This document shows positions 1-8,161 of a DNA stretch of 34,256 nucleotides, piece by piece (position 1 is the first letter of the stretch; every line of letters begins with the position of its first letter). This DNA comes from Dechloromonas sp. Its GTDB lineage: Bacteria; Pseudomonadota; Gammaproteobacteria; Burkholderiales; Rhodocyclaceae. The stretch covers positions 1-34,256 of the forward strand of contig JAFLDQ010000016.1 of NCBI GenBank assembly GCA_017302355.1, given 5' to 3'. Below the pieces are notes generated by a model that had not been told where the DNA came from, made no database searches, and saw nothing but the letters and a program-made list of their open reading frames with translations. The position numbers and the translations under genes are program-made.

Positions 1-39
1 TCCTTGCAGGCGTATAATAGAAGTGTTACACTTTAAGAA
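1..39 (+). promoter_or_regulatory. Promoter -10 plus 13-bp palindromic operator, cut off from its gene
   Basis: A perfect -10 hexamer TATAAT lies at 13-18. Directly after it, AAGTGTTACACTT at 21-33 is a perfect palindrome around a central T. An ATG follows at 40. This is the usual layout of an autoregulated promoter, as seen for many toxin-antitoxin or small-repressor operons. The reading frame from 40 soon runs antisense through the priA fragment and looks like a shadow, so the cognate gene appears to be lost or replaced at this junction. The operator reading is inference; the palindrome and hexamer are seen directly. Confidence 0.4.
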
Positions 40-69
40 ATGCCAGCTGATTTATTGCTCGTCACCCCT

Positions 70-426
70 TCAGCCAGGGGGCCGGGCGCCGCGCCGGAGC
101 GGCGCAGCCGCCCGCCTGAGCCCGGCAGGGAGGGCCTGCATGACCACTTCGCCGAACGCCGCCTGATAGTAGGCGCCGGCAAACTCGCAGAGATCGAGGA
201 AATCGCGAGGAAGCAGCGGACGATCGCGCAGCACTTCGCTGACGGCCTTCAGCTGCCCGGCCGGCCAGGCGCTGTCGTCGCCGATCCCGGCGATGAGGCC
301 GATCCGTTCGCCCTTGGCGAAGGGTACGCGAACCAGGCGCCCGACATCGGCAGGCGACGCCGATTCGGCGACATAGTCGAACAGCCGATGCAGCGGCAGG
401 TCGAGTGCGACACGAAGGACTGGCAT
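70..426 (-). pseudogene. priA: 5' fragment of priA, primosomal helicase PriA (N-terminal DNA-binding domain only)
   Basis: The first about 105 codons match the 3'-end-binding domain of PriA, the replication-restart helicase: it begins MPVLRVALDLPLHRLFDY and contains VRVPFAKGERIGLI and YYQAAFGEVVMQALP. PriA is normally about 700 residues, with DEAH helicase and zinc-binding parts. Here a TGA ends the frame after 118 codons, and the sequence beyond it (bases 1-69) is AT-richer and unrelated. The ATG at 426 is preceded by GGGAAG, so the start is intact. The gene therefore has a normal 5' end and a lost 3' end. The last dozen codons (RRGARPPG) may already be foreign or frameshifted. It cannot make a helicase. 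The alternative is a chimeric assembly join. Confidence 0.75.
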
Positions 427-682
427 GACCGGCTTCCCGCAGTGCTCGATCGATCCCCTGGAAATCCGCGGCCGCCGCCTGGCCTGGCAAAGCTGTGGAT
501 AAGCTTGTGGATCGCTTTCGGATGATCGCGCTAAGTGGCGAATTAGTAAGGAATTTCGTGGCTTGCCAAAAATGCGGGCAACTGAACTAATCGCCTGAAT
601 TCAACAAGTTAAGGAAATTTTTGGATGTCAAGCGGTTTTCGCGGAAGTTGCCGCCATTTCGTGCGTTCTGTGCATAAGTGAA
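427..682. promoter_or_regulatory. Spacer between priA and hemE with two perfect DnaA boxes; possible origin element
   Basis: There is no gene here. TGTGGATAA at 494-502 is the exact complement of the DnaA box TTATCCACA. TGTGCATAA at 669-677 is the exact complement of TTATGCACA, which also fits TTATNCACA. Both lie in the same orientation. A near box, TGTGGATCG, lies at 506-514, and another TGTGGATC at 687-694 is just inside hemE. Between the two perfect boxes the sequence is clearly AT-richer than the rest of the window. On the minus strand TTGACA (complement of 626-631) could be the -35 of a priA promoter, but no convincing -10 sits at the right distance. This may be an origin or a DnaA-regulated promoter; the sequence alone cannot decide. 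Confidence 0.4.
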
Positions 683-1774
683 TCATTGTGGATCGGCCCG
701 GCGGCGCTGGGCGCGCAATGATCGGCTGTGGGAATGCACCGCCTGGACCAGGGCGGTGACGCTCTCCGGCGGCGTGTGCTGCGAAATTCCATGGCCGAGA
801 TTGAAGACATGGCCGGTATCGGCATATCCGAAGCTGTCGAGGACGTTCGTCGCCTCGCTGGCAATGACCTCCGCTCCGGCGAAGAGGACGTTCGGATCGA
901 GGTTGCCCTGCAGGGCGACCTTGTCGCCGACGCGGCGGCGCGCCTCGCCAATGTCGATGGTCCAGTCGAGGCCGACGGCGTCACAGCCGATGGCGGCGAT
1001 CCTTTCCAGCCAGAGCCCGCCGTTCTTGGTAAACACGATGCTCGGGACGCGCTGGTCGTCCTTTTCCCTCGTCAGCCCGGCGACGATGCGTTCCATGTAG
1101 TGCAGCGAGAATTCCCGGTAGGCGGCGGCGGAGAGCGAGCCACCCCAGGTATCGAAGATCATCACCGCCTGGGCGCCGCTGTCGATCTGGGCATTGAGGT
1201 AGGACGTCACCGAATCGGCGGTGACCGACAGGATCCGATGCAGCAGATCCGGGCGGTCGTAGAGCATGGCCTTGACATGCCGGAAGTCGCTCGATCCCTG
1301 CCCCTCGACCATGTAGCAGGCGAGCGTGTACGGGCTGCCGGAGAAGCCGATCAGCGGCACCGCGTTGTCCAGCGCGCGGCGGATCTCGGAGACGCCATCC
1401 ATGACGTAGCGCAGATGGTCGTAGGGATCGGGAGCGGTAAGGTCATTGATTTCCCATTCGTCGCGCAGCGGCCGCTCGAACCTCGGGCCCTCGCCCTCCT
1501 CGAAATAGAGGCCGAGCCCCATCGCGTCGGGCACCGTCAGGATGTCGGAAAACAGGATGGCGGCATCGAGATCGTAGCGGGCGAGCGGTTGCAGCGTGAC
1601 CTCGCAGGCCAGCGACGGCGTCTTGCACAGGTTCAGGAAGTTGCCGGCGCGCTTGCGCGTCTCGCAGTATTCCGGCAGATAGCGGCCGGCCTGGCGCATC
1701 AGCCACAGCGGCGTGTATTCGGTCGGTTCCTTGAGCAGGGCGCGCAGGAAGGTATCGTTCTTGGGTCGGCTCAC
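683..1774 (-). CDS. hemE: Uroporphyrinogen decarboxylase HemE
   Basis: This cytosolic enzyme converts uroporphyrinogen III to coproporphyrinogen III by removing four carboxyl groups, in haem and sirohaem-branch tetrapyrrole synthesis. At 363 aa it has full family length. Signature 1, [15 protein letters not shown], is at about residues 22-36, and signature 2, [16 protein letters not shown], at about 143-158. The conserved substrate-contacting Asp is in ILFSDIL (Asp77). The ending QGNLDPNVL and [14 protein letters not shown] is typical. The start is GTG at 1774, with GGAG six bases upstream, and it agrees with the usual MS-rich N-terminus. It is the last gene of the minus-strand block after trkH (57-bp gap that holds a hairpin) and stops at the edge of the DnaA-box spacer. 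Assignment is very secure. Confidence 0.97.
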   Translation of the reverse strand: MSRPKNDTFLRALLKEPTEYTPLWLMRQAGRYLPEYCETRKRAGNFLNLCKTPSLACEVTLQPLARYDLDAAILFSDILTVPDAMGLGLYFEEGEGPRFERPLRDEWEINDLTAPDPYDHLRYVMDGVSEIRRALDNAVPLIGFSGSPYTLACYMVEGQGSSDFRHVKAMLYDRPDLLHRILSVTADSVTSYLNAQIDSGAQAVMIFDTWGGSLSAAAYREFSLHYMERIVAGLTREKDDQRVPSIVFTKNGGLWLERIAAIGCDAVGLDWTIDIGEARRRVGDKVALQGNLDPNVLFAGAEVIASEATNVLDSFGYADTGHVFNLGHGISQHTPPESVTALVQAVHSHSRSLRAQRRRADPQ

Positions 1775-1794
1775 GGAGGACTCCGCGGGAAGAT

Positions 1795-1822
1795 CGGAAA
1801 GGGGGGATTATCCGCCTTTCCG
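1795..1822 (-). terminator. Hairpin between trkH and hemE (possible terminator or attenuator)
   Basis: CGGAAAGG (1795-1802) and CCTTTCCG (1815-1822) form a perfect 8-bp stem with a 12-base loop in the 57-bp gap between trkH and hemE. On the minus strand it is followed by ATCTTCCC, a poor T-tract, so efficient intrinsic termination is doubtful. It may instead damp readthrough or stabilise an mRNA end. Confidence 0.35.
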
Positions 1823-1831
1823 GCCTCCCGG

Positions 1832-3286
1832 TCACTGACGCCAGAACGCCGGCGTCAGGACGACGAGCACGGTGAAGATCTCCAGCCGGCCGAGCAGCAT
1901 GGCGAAGATGCACACCCAGGTCTGGAAATCGTTCAGAACCTCGTAGGTCGTCGACGGCCCGACAATCCCGAGGCCGGGGCCGGTATTGTTGATGCTGGCC
2001 ACCACCGCCGTGAAGGCGGATAGGATGTCGAGACCGCTGAAGGCAAGAATCAGCGTCATCGACACGACACTGACCATGTACATGAAGCCGAAGGCGAGGA
2101 CCGCGAACAGTATCGGGTGCGGCGCCACGTGTCCGCCGATGCGCACGTCGTAGACGGCGTTCGGGTGGATCGAGCGAACCAGTTCGCGATAGACCTGCTT
2201 GTACAGCAGCAGGGCGCGCATCATCTTGATGCCGCCGCCGGCCGAACCGGCGCTGGTGGCAAAACTCGAGAGGAACAGCATCCACAGCGGTGCGAAGATC
2301 GGCCACTGGCCGTAATCGACGCTGGCGTAGCCGGTCGTGGTGGCGACCGAAACGACATTGAAGGCCGAGTGGCGCAGCGCCGTGATGAACTCCGGGTAGA
2401 CCCCGTCCGCCCAGATATAGACCGCAACCATGAGGATGCTGAACAGCGTGACCCCGAGAAACCAGCGCGCTTCCGGATCCAGCAGGTAAGGGCGCAGCGA
2501 GCGGCCGCTCACCGCGAGAAACAGGGTGCTGAAGTTCATGCCGGCGATCAGCATGAAGACAATCGCGACCAATTCGATTTCCGGCGAGTCGAAAAAACCG
2601 AAACTGGTATCGTGCGTCGAAAAACCGCCCAGCGCCATCGTCGATCCCATGTGGCAGAATGCGTCGAACCAGCTCATCCCCGCCCAGCGGTAACAAAGAA
2701 CACAGAGTGCGGAGAGGACGACATAGATCAACCACAGTCCCTTGGCCGTTTCGGCGATGCGCGGCGTCATGTTTTCGTTCTTCATCGGCCCCGGCGTCTC
2801 GGCCTTGAACATCTGGCGACCGCCGATCCCGAGCAGGGGCAGGACGGCGATGGCGAGGACGATCAGGCCCATGCCGCCGACCCACACCAGCTGGTGGCGC
2901 CACAGGTTGATCGACATCGGCAGCTGGTCGAGGTTGGAAAGGACCGTCGAATTCGTCGTCGTCAGTCCCGACATGGTCTCGAAATAGGCATCGGTGAAAC
3001 TGATGCCAAGGTGGAGCATCAACGGGATGGTCGCAAAGGCAGCCAGACAGGTCCACACCAGGACCACCATCAGGAAGCCGTCGCGGATGCTGAGGTCGCG
3101 TTTGCATTTGCGGTAGCGCACCCAGAGGAAGGCGCCGGACAGCATGGTCAGCGCGAAGCTCTCGTCATAGGTGGACTGGGCGCCATCGTTGGTGGCGTAG
3201 GAAACGCCCAGCGGCACCAGCATGGTCAGGGCGAAGAGCATGACGACCATTCCCAGCGAGCGGTAAACGGCGGCAAAGCGGCTCAT
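1832..3286 (-). CDS. trkH: Trk-type potassium uptake protein TrkH
   Basis: This integral inner-membrane K+ channel subunit of the Trk system is gated by the cytosolic TrkA ring. At 484 aa it has normal TrkH length, with about ten hydrophobic segments and re-entrant loops. The four selectivity-filter-like repeats are visible: GLTTTNST, GGFSTHDTS, ATTTGYAS and SINNTGPG. The ATG start at 3286 gives MSRFAAVYRSLGMVVMLFALTML, a first membrane helix. It lies 10 bp after trkA stops, so the two are surely co-transcribed. Upstream ntrY-ntrX suggest the unit links nitrogen/redox sensing and K+ homeostasis, but a direct regulatory link is only inferred. Nothing appears damaged. Confidence 0.96.
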   Translation of the reverse strand: MSRFAAVYRSLGMVVMLFALTMLVPLGVSYATNDGAQSTYDESFALTMLSGAFLWVRYRKCKRDLSIRDGFLMVVLVWTCLAAFATIPLMLHLGISFTDAYFETMSGLTTTNSTVLSNLDQLPMSINLWRHQLVWVGGMGLIVLAIAVLPLLGIGGRQMFKAETPGPMKNENMTPRIAETAKGLWLIYVVLSALCVLCYRWAGMSWFDAFCHMGSTMALGGFSTHDTSFGFFDSPEIELVAIVFMLIAGMNFSTLFLAVSGRSLRPYLLDPEARWFLGVTLFSILMVAVYIWADGVYPEFITALRHSAFNVVSVATTTGYASVDYGQWPIFAPLWMLFLSSFATSAGSAGGGIKMMRALLLYKQVYRELVRSIHPNAVYDVRIGGHVAPHPILFAVLAFGFMYMVSVVSMTLILAFSGLDILSAFTAVVASINNTGPGLGIVGPSTTYEVLNDFQTWVCIFAMLLGRLEIFTVLVVLTPAFWRQ

Positions 3287-3296
3287 CGTCGGCCTC

Positions 3297-4730
3297 TCAG
3301 AAGAAATGGAAGCCGACCTGGAACAGCTTTTCGACCTTCCTGACCAGCGCCTTCTCGGTGCAGAAGACGATCACATGATCTTCCGTCCTGATCACCGTAT
3401 CGTGGTGCGGAATCACCACCTCGCCCTTGTGGGTGATCGCGGTCAGACTGTCGCTCTGGCCGATGGTCACGACCTTGTCGAGGTTGCGCACCAGCGCCGC
3501 GACCGTCACGCCGCGCGGCCAGCCGATCTGGTCGATCCGCCTTCCGACCACCCTGGAGGTCTTGGCGTCGCCATGCGCGACGATCTCCAGGGCCTCGGCC
3601 GCGCCGCGACGCAGCGCATGGACCTGGGCGACGTCGCCCTGCCGGACATACGCCAGCAAGCTGCTGATCGAGACATGGGCCGGGGAAATCCCGATATCGA
3701 TCGGCCCGCCCTCGATCATCTCGGCATAGGCGCGGCGGTTGATCAGCGCCACCACACGCTTGCAGCCCAGGCGCTTGGCCAGGCTCCCCGCCATGATGTT
3801 GTCTTCCTCGTCGTTGGTCACGGCGATGAAGAGGTCCATTTCCGCGATATTCTCCAGGCCCAGCAGATGCTCGTCGGTGGCGTCGCCGAGCAGGACCAGC
3901 GTCTTCGCGAGCTCACCGGCAATGAGGCCGGCACGCTGCGGGTCATTCTCGATGACCTTGACGACGTAGCGCTTTTCCAGCGACCTGGCCACGCGCAAGC
4001 CGATGTTGCCGCCGCCGGCGATCATGATCCGCCGCACCGGGGTCACCATCCGCCGCAACTGATGCAGCACCGGGCGGATGTGTTCGGCGGCGGCCAAGAC
4101 GAAAACCTCGTCCCCGGCTTCGACCACCGTGCCTCCCTCCGGCACCACGGGCTGATCGCGGCGGAAGATCGCCGCAATCCGGGCATCCATCTCCAGCGGC
4201 AGGAGCTTGCGCAGTTCCTTGATCGGCTTGCCGACCAGCGCGCCGCCCTCGAAGGCGCGCACGGCGACGAGGCTGACACGCCCGGAGGCAAAGTTGAGCA
4301 CCTGCAGCGCTTCGGGGAATTCGATCAGACGGCCGATATACTCGGTGATCACCTGTTCCGGGCAGAGCGCGAAGTCCACGGCGAAGTTCGCGGTGGACAG
4401 CAGCTCGGCGTCATCCAGGAAGTCGAGCGAGCGCAGGCGCGCAAGACGCGTCGGCACGTTGAAGACGGTATGCGCCAGCTTGCAGGCGACCAGATTCGCC
4501 TGGTCGCTCTGGGTCACGGCGATCAGCAGGTCGGTATCTTCGGCGCCGGCGTGGCGCAGCACCGACGGCGCCGCCGCGTTGCCGACCACCGTGCGCAGGT
4601 CGAGGCGACTCTGCAACTCGGCGAGACGGACGCCATCGTAATCGACCATCGTGATGTCGTTCTTCTCCGAAGCCAGGCCTTCGGCAACGCTCGCGCCGAC
4701 CTGGCCCGCGCCAAGAATGATGATCTTCAT
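3297..4730 (-). CDS. trkA: Trk potassium transporter regulatory subunit TrkA
   Basis: This is the cytosolic nucleotide-binding regulator that gates TrkH. At 477 aa it is the usual two-copy RCK arrangement. The first Rossmann motif is at the N-terminus (MKIIILGAGQVGASVAEGLA) and the second at about residue 233 (RIMIAGGGNIGLRVARSLE), each followed by a TrkA-C domain. An open frame continues further upstream to 4799, but the ATG at 4730 is preceded by GGGGGGAG two bases away and begins exactly at the first beta strand, so I chose it. It follows ntrX by 37 bp and precedes trkH by 10 bp. The order ntrY-ntrX-trkA-trkH is common in Betaproteobacteria. Confidence 0.96.
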   Translation of the reverse strand: MKIIILGAGQVGASVAEGLASEKNDITMVDYDGVRLAELQSRLDLRTVVGNAAAPSVLRHAGAEDTDLLIAVTQSDQANLVACKLAHTVFNVPTRLARLRSLDFLDDAELLSTANFAVDFALCPEQVITEYIGRLIEFPEALQVLNFASGRVSLVAVRAFEGGALVGKPIKELRKLLPLEMDARIAAIFRRDQPVVPEGGTVVEAGDEVFVLAAAEHIRPVLHQLRRMVTPVRRIMIAGGGNIGLRVARSLEKRYVVKVIENDPQRAGLIAGELAKTLVLLGDATDEHLLGLENIAEMDLFIAVTNDEEDNIMAGSLAKRLGCKRVVALINRRAYAEMIEGGPIDIGISPAHVSISSLLAYVRQGDVAQVHALRRGAAEALEIVAHGDAKTSRVVGRRIDQIGWPRGVTVAALVRNLDKVVTIGQSDSLTAITHKGEVVIPHHDTVIRTEDHVIVFCTEKALVRKVEKLFQVGFHFF

Positions 4731-4767
4731 GACTCCCCCCCGGTTCCGCCCCTGAAATCCCGCCCTG

Positions 4768-6033
4768 CTATTCGTCTCCGCGCTTGCCGAGCCGGACATC
4801 CAGCTGCTTGAGCTTGCGGTAGAGATGGGTGCGCTCCAGTCCCGAGCGCTCGGCGAGCTTGGTCATGTTGCCGGCCTCGAGCCGCAGATGGTGTTCGAAA
4901 TAGAGTTTCTCGAAGGCGTCGCGCGCCTCGCGCAATGGCTGGTCGAGCATCGGCAGCAGCGAGGCCAGCTCCTGGCCGCTCTCTTCTTCCCGCGGCGCCA
5001 CGCGGCCGACGTCTTCCGCGGAAATTTCCTCGTCGAGCGCCGTCAGCGCCAGATTGCGCACCAGTGCGAAGAGTTCGTTCCAGTGCGCTTCGGGCACGCT
5101 GCTCCAGGCCACCGTGCGCAGGGCATTGAGCGCACCCGTCGAGAAGCGCCGCGGCGGCACCTCGCCACGCTCGACGAAGTTGGTCAGCAGCAAGGAGGCG
5201 ATTTCCGGCAGCTCGTCGCCGTGCCCGACCAGCGACGGCATGGCCACCCAGATGTCGCCGAGCCGGGTCAGCAACTTGCTGTCCCAGCCCGCCTCGGCCA
5301 GCGTCGCGAGCGGCGTTGCGGTGGCGACGATCAGCCGCAAATTCATGCGTTCCAGGCGGTCGACCGCGAATGCCAGATTCATCTGCTGCATCTTGCCGAG
5401 CGCCGCCAGGTCGGGAACGAAGAGCGTGCCGCCGCCGACCTTCTCCAGCATTTCCGTGGTCAGCGCGCTGCTCAGTCCCGACAGGTCGAGCCACGGCGAG
5501 CGCGGCGTCTGCAACGTCCGGGCGCAGATCTCCGCCATTCCGCCGGTCGCCCCCTTGAGCAGCAGCAGCGGCGTCTTGGCCGCCGCCTGCTCCAGCCGCC
5601 GCCGGAATTCCTTGGCCATGGACGAGCGCGCGAAGACCTCCAGCGTCAGCGGCGGACGCTGGGACAGGTTGTCGTGCTTGATCGCCTTCTGCACCGTCGC
5701 CAGCAACTTCTGCAGGGCAATCGGCTTCTCCAGAAAATCGAAGGCGCCGAAGCGGGTCGCCTCGACCGCCATGTCGATCGTTCCGTGCCCCGACATCATC
5801 ACCACCGGCATGGTGAGATGGCCGCCGGCATGCCACTCCCTGAGCAGCGAGATGCCGTCCGTATCGGGCATCCAGATGTCGAGCAGAACGAGGTCGGGGC
5901 GCAGCTCGCCGCGGATCCGGCGTGCGGCGGTGGCATGCTCGGCCAGCCGGACATCGTAGCCCTCGTCGATCAGGATCTCCGAAAGCAGTTCGCGGATGCC
6001 GACCTCGTCGTCAACGACCAGAATGATGGACAT
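4768..6033 (-). CDS. ntrX: NtrX-like response regulator with degenerate AAA+ domain
   Basis: This 421-aa protein is the cognate response regulator of the adjacent NtrY kinase. The receiver domain is intact: VVDDE at 6-10, phospho-acceptor Asp52 in LVLLDIWMPDTDG, and Lys103 in FLEKPI. A Fis-type helix-turn-helix lies at the C-terminus (NMTKLAERSGLERTHLYRKLKQL). The central sigma-54 AAA+ domain is badly eroded. The P-loop position reads GATGGMAE (161-168) with no GKE/GKS lysine, the Walker B region reads GGTLFVPDLA without the DE pair, and GAFTGA is absent. It should bind DNA in a phosphorylation-dependent way but not hydrolyse ATP or activate sigma-54 polymerase. The ATG at 6033 has GGAGGGAG upstream, and the gene overlaps the end of ntrY by 23 bp. 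Confidence 0.9.
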   Translation of the reverse strand: MSIILVVDDEVGIRELLSEILIDEGYDVRLAEHATAARRIRGELRPDLVLLDIWMPDTDGISLLREWHAGGHLTMPVVMMSGHGTIDMAVEATRFGAFDFLEKPIALQKLLATVQKAIKHDNLSQRPPLTLEVFARSSMAKEFRRRLEQAAAKTPLLLLKGATGGMAEICARTLQTPRSPWLDLSGLSSALTTEMLEKVGGGTLFVPDLAALGKMQQMNLAFAVDRLERMNLRLIVATATPLATLAEAGWDSKLLTRLGDIWVAMPSLVGHGDELPEIASLLLTNFVERGEVPPRRFSTGALNALRTVAWSSVPEAHWNELFALVRNLALTALDEEISAEDVGRVAPREEESGQELASLLPMLDQPLREARDAFEKLYFEHHLRLEAGNMTKLAERSGLERTHLYRKLKQLDVRLGKRGDE

Positions 6034-8161
6034 GCTTTTCTCCCTCCTTGACCAGGGGCAGGCGGATGTCGATCCGCGCTCCGCCCTCCGCTGCATTGCT
6101 GATTTCGATGGTGCCCTGATGTTCGTCCACGATCTTCCTGACGATGGGCAGTCCGAGACCGGTACCGCGGGCCTTGGTCGTCACGTAGGGCTCGAAGATG
6201 CGCGCCAGCAGCTCGACCGGAAACCCCGGGCCGTTGTCCGAGATGAGCAGCCGCGCGTGGCGCCCGGCGCGCTCGGTGACGACGTGGATGGCGCCATGAC
6301 GCCCCTCGAGGGCATCCTCCGAGTTGCGCAGGAGATTGTGGATGATCTGCCGCAACTGCGTCGAGTCCCCGAGCACCGGCGGCAGGTCTCCGGCCAGACT
6401 GGTCTCGATGACCGCCGACGAGCTCTCGTAGAGCCCCAGCACCTCGCCGATCAGGACGTTGAGATCGACGGCGGCGACGTCGGGCGCCGGCAGGCGCGCA
6501 TAGTCGCGGAAGTCGTCGACCATGCGCTTCATCGCCTGCACCTGGTTGATGATGGTTTGCGTGCCCCGCGCCAGCATGTCCTTGTCGCCATTCGCCAGCT
6601 TGCCGGCCAGCTTGAACTGCAGGCGCTCGGCGGAAAGCTGGATCGGCGTCAGCGGATTCTTGATCTCGTGCGCCAGGCGGCGCGCCACCTCGCCCCACGC
6701 GGCGCTGCGCTGCGCGGCGACGATCCGCGTCACGTCGTCGAAGACCACGACCTCGCCGCCGCCGCTCGCCTCCGGCAGACGCGAGCCGCGCAACAGCAGC
6801 GCCTGCGGCATCCCGTTCGCGCGTTCGAGTTCGACCTGGGCCTGCCACTCGACATCCTTGGCGCGGGCGACGTTGTCGCCGATGAACTTGCCGAATTCCT
6901 TCTGCCGCGGCCAGTGGGCAATGTCCTCATGGATCAGGCCGCTGAAATCGTCGGCCAGCGTGTTGCGCGCGCCCTCGTTCACCGTCCGCAGCACGGAATG
7001 CCGATCGAAGACCAGAACGCCGGCCGACAGATTGGCGAGGATCGACTCCAGGTAGCCGCGCGCCGACTCCAGTTCCGCGCGGTGGCGTTCGGTTTCGCGG
7101 CGGGCATCGTCGAGCTGGCGGGTCATGCGGTTGAAGGACTGGGTGAGGATGCCCAGCTCGTCCCGGCTATACACCGCCTGGCGCGGCGAGAAATCGCCCT
7201 GGGCGACCGCCTGCGTGCCCTCGGCAAGAATCGACAGCGGCGCGGACAGGCGGCGCGCCATGACGAAGGCCAGCGCAAAGGCGCCGAACAGGGCGACGAG
7301 CACGGTCAACGTCAGGGTCAGTGCATAAATCCGCGTCAGCCCCTGACGCGCCAGCTGCAGCTCCTGATAATCGCGGTACACCCCCTCGACCGCGTCGGCA
7401 TCAAAGGCAAGAGACGGCGGAACCGGCTGGATGACCTGGAGGATACGCGGCTCCTCGAACACGGTATGCGCCGCAACCGGCACCAGCACCCGCAGATTCA
7501 GCTGTCCGCCCTCGCCGTCGACGGCGGTGACCCCCTGCGTGCTGCGCGCCTGCTTGAGCTGGGCCTGCGTCGGCAGGTCGGGCAAGGCGGCGCCGATCTC
7601 GCTGCTGGCGCTGGAAAGCAACTGGCCGCCGACCGAAAACAGCGCCGCCGACTGCACCCCCCGCTCCTCGCGCAGACGCAACAGCGCCGAACGCCGCCCG
7701 GACTCCCGGAGATCCGACAACTCGTTGGCCATGCCGCGGGCCCTGTCGGTGAGATCCGCCAGCAGCGAATCGAGCGCCGAGCGGCCCAGACGCAGGCCCG
7801 ACTCCAGCGCCTTCTCGACCCGGACATCGAACCAGCTCTCGATCGAGCGCGTCACGAACTGCACCGATACGGCATAGACCAGCGCTCCCGGCAATACGGC
7901 GATGACCCCGAACATCATCATCAGCCGCAGCTTCAGCCGGGCCCCGAAAACCTGGGCGCGATAGTCGCGCCACAGGGAGCGCAACTGCCAGCTGACCAAG
8001 CCGACCATGGCGAGCGCCAGGACGACGTTGAGAGCGATCAGCAGCGGGTAGTGACGCGTGAAGATGGCGGTGTCGGCCGCCGTGGACATCAGCAGTAGAA
8101 ACCAGAGGATGGCGCCCAGCGCTGCCGCGAAAGCGCCGCCCGCAGCCAGAAGACGCTTCAT
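6011..8161 (-). CDS. ntrY: NtrY-family membrane sensor histidine kinase
   Basis: This inner-membrane kinase senses nitrogen or redox state and phosphorylates NtrX. At 716 aa it shows three or more N-terminal membrane helices, an extracytoplasmic or sensor segment, and a further helix (ALTLTLTVLVALFGAFALAF). After these come a HAMP linker (RRLSAPLSILAEGTQAVAQG), a PAS-like region and the kinase core. The phospho-His is in RLAHEIKNPLTPIQ at about residue 495. The ATPase has an N box (IIHNLLRNSEDAL), DNGPGFP and GTGLGLPIV. The ATG at 8161 overlaps the DUF4390 stop as ATGA and has GGAGG upstream, so I preferred it to an in-frame start at 8200. It looks fully functional, unlike its partner's ATPase domain. 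Confidence 0.94.
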   Translation of the reverse strand: MKRLLAAGGAFAAALGAILWFLLLMSTAADTAIFTRHYPLLIALNVVLALAMVGLVSWQLRSLWRDYRAQVFGARLKLRLMMMFGVIAVLPGALVYAVSVQFVTRSIESWFDVRVEKALESGLRLGRSALDSLLADLTDRARGMANELSDLRESGRRSALLRLREERGVQSAALFSVGGQLLSSASSEIGAALPDLPTQAQLKQARSTQGVTAVDGEGGQLNLRVLVPVAAHTVFEEPRILQVIQPVPPSLAFDADAVEGVYRDYQELQLARQGLTRIYALTLTLTVLVALFGAFALAFVMARRLSAPLSILAEGTQAVAQGDFSPRQAVYSRDELGILTQSFNRMTRQLDDARRETERHRAELESARGYLESILANLSAGVLVFDRHSVLRTVNEGARNTLADDFSGLIHEDIAHWPRQKEFGKFIGDNVARAKDVEWQAQVELERANGMPQALLLRGSRLPEASGGGEVVVFDDVTRIVAAQRSAAWGEVARRLAHEIKNPLTPIQLSAERLQFKLAGKLANGDKDMLARGTQTIINQVQAMKRMVDDFRDYARLPAPDVAAVDLNVLIGEVLGLYESSSAVIETSLAGDLPPVLGDSTQLRQIIHNLLRNSEDALEGRHGAIHVVTERAGRHARLLISDNGPGFPVELLARIFEPYVTTKARGTGLGLPIVRKIVDEHQGTIEISNAAEGGARIDIRLPLVKEGEKHVHHSGR

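Noticed and set aside
728..2023. Long plus-strand open frame (431 codons) opposite hemE
   Set aside because: Antisense to a clear HemE/TrkH coding sequence; composition is rich in Arg/Asp/Gly/Gln as expected from the complement of high-GC codons; no recognisable domain.
3306..4811. 501-codon plus-strand open frame
   Set aside because: Complete antisense shadow of trkA with no domain or ribosome site.
5996..8098. 700-codon plus-strand open frame
   Set aside because: Antisense to ntrY; low-complexity Arg/Gln/Asp-rich product typical of shadow frames in high-GC DNA despite its length.
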